Below are positions 63,729-64,000 of a stretch of DNA of 64,000 bases, piece after piece. The stretch spans positions 88,391 to 152,390 of the forward strand of contig NZ_JAXCLW010000008.1 in assembly GCF_034044715.1 (NCBI RefSeq), read 5' to 3'. Each line of letters opens with the position of its first letter. The stretch's first letter is position 1. The position numbers and the translations under genes are program-made. This DNA is from Dongia_B soli (GTDB lineage: Bacteria; Pseudomonadota; Alphaproteobacteria; Dongiales; Dongiaceae). The notes under the pieces are model-generated. The model saw nothing but the letters and a program-made list of their open reading frames with translations, made no database searches and was not told the DNA's origin.

Positions 63729-64000
63729 ATGAAGCCTTTATCAAAAATAGACATGGGCGAAGTTACTCGCTTGACCCGAGAAGGAAAGCTGCAGGAAGCG
63801 ATGGCACTTCTGCGGCGAGAAGCGCCGCTACCATCCCACTCCGTTCTAAGGAGTAAAACATCGCCAGAAGCGGCACCTGGGATGTCATCCGTTATCGATC
63901 TGGTTCCTCAGCCATCTTCGGCAGGGGACGTCTGGGCGTCGCCCGAACCTCGGCAGAACTCGCAAGCGCCTCGTCCAACCGGTTTTAGCGGGATAGGTAC
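63729..64000 (+). CDS. PHB depolymerase-family esterase, N-terminus (cut by window edge)
   Basis: The open frame starts at an ATG preceded by CTGGAGC and runs off the window. MGEVTRLTREGKLQEAMALL is the N-terminal helix typical of alphaproteobacterial short-chain PHB depolymerase/LpqC-type esterases, followed by a variable linker. The catalytic alpha/beta hydrolase domain should lie beyond 64000. Assignment rests on this N-terminal pattern only. Confidence 0.6.
   Translation, partial: MKPLSKIDMGEVTRLTREGKLQEAMALLRREAPLPSHSVLRSKTSPEAAPGMSSVIDLVPQPSSAGDVWASPEPRQNSQAPRPTGFSGIG

Overview
The window is GC-rich chromosomal DNA that fits an alphaproteobacterium. The ehu/eut/doe ectoine genes, four-subunit SoxBDAG, duplicated Ku and DUF983/DUF3302-type proteins point there, perhaps to the Rhodospirillales or Rhizobiales; the family-level guess is weak. 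Gene density is high from 1 to about 45 kb. It is clearly lower, with gene remnants and small hypothetical genes, from about 45 kb to the end. I saw no rRNA, tRNA, CRISPR array or intact insertion sequence.

Region by region. (a) 1-2.4 kb: the 3' part of one Ku gene, a convergent second Ku gene and a divergent PlsY-like acyltransferase. (b) 2.5-6.7 kb: a self-contained phosphotransferase system on the minus strand, gatC-gatA-gatB followed by an HPr-enzyme I fusion. (c) 7-28 kb: a large catabolic block. Minus-strand ehuB-C-D-A, a GntR/FCD regulator and doeB (eutE) diverge from plus-strand eutB-eutC-eutD(doeA)-doeX. These are the transporter, enzymes and regulators of ectoine/hydroxyectoine use. 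Next come soxB-D-A-G (minus), then an aldehyde dehydrogenase, a second DoeA-like M24 hydrolase and a class III aminotransferase (plus), and convergent to these an amidinohydrolase-like gene and an arginase-fold gene. The logic is import, ring opening, deacetylation, transamination and semialdehyde oxidation to aspartate, with extra nitrogen-releasing enzymes attached. No eutA was found.

(d) 28-36.5 kb: a hypothetical gene, a DUF983 gene, a MocR regulator with an identical 14-base element on both sides of it, a UvrD-type helicase, a DUF3311 plus sodium:solute symporter pair, and an unusual PLP-fold protein. (e) 36.9-44.2 kb: a CreA-family gene, an OmpR-type response regulator, a histidine kinase, an RND pump and its periplasmic adaptor. 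(f) 44.2-50.6 kb: an SDR epimerase-like gene, a cyanamide-hydratase-like HD protein, an alpha/beta hydrolase, a flavin monooxygenase, a cupin-type protein and an epoxide hydrolase remnant. (g) 51-64 kb: a fatty acid desaturase, a DUF2092 gene coupled to a repeat-containing secreted protein, a YibI/YibH pair, a DUF4410 lipoprotein, a truncated patatin gene, a regulator with a cyclase-associated N-terminal domain but no cyclase, and the start of a PHB-depolymerase-like esterase.

Most worth follow-up: the ehu/eut divergent control region with its TTGTATACAA palindrome at the eutB start, the arginase homologue that has lost two conserved histidines, the second M24 hydrolase, and the shared 14-mer around mocR.
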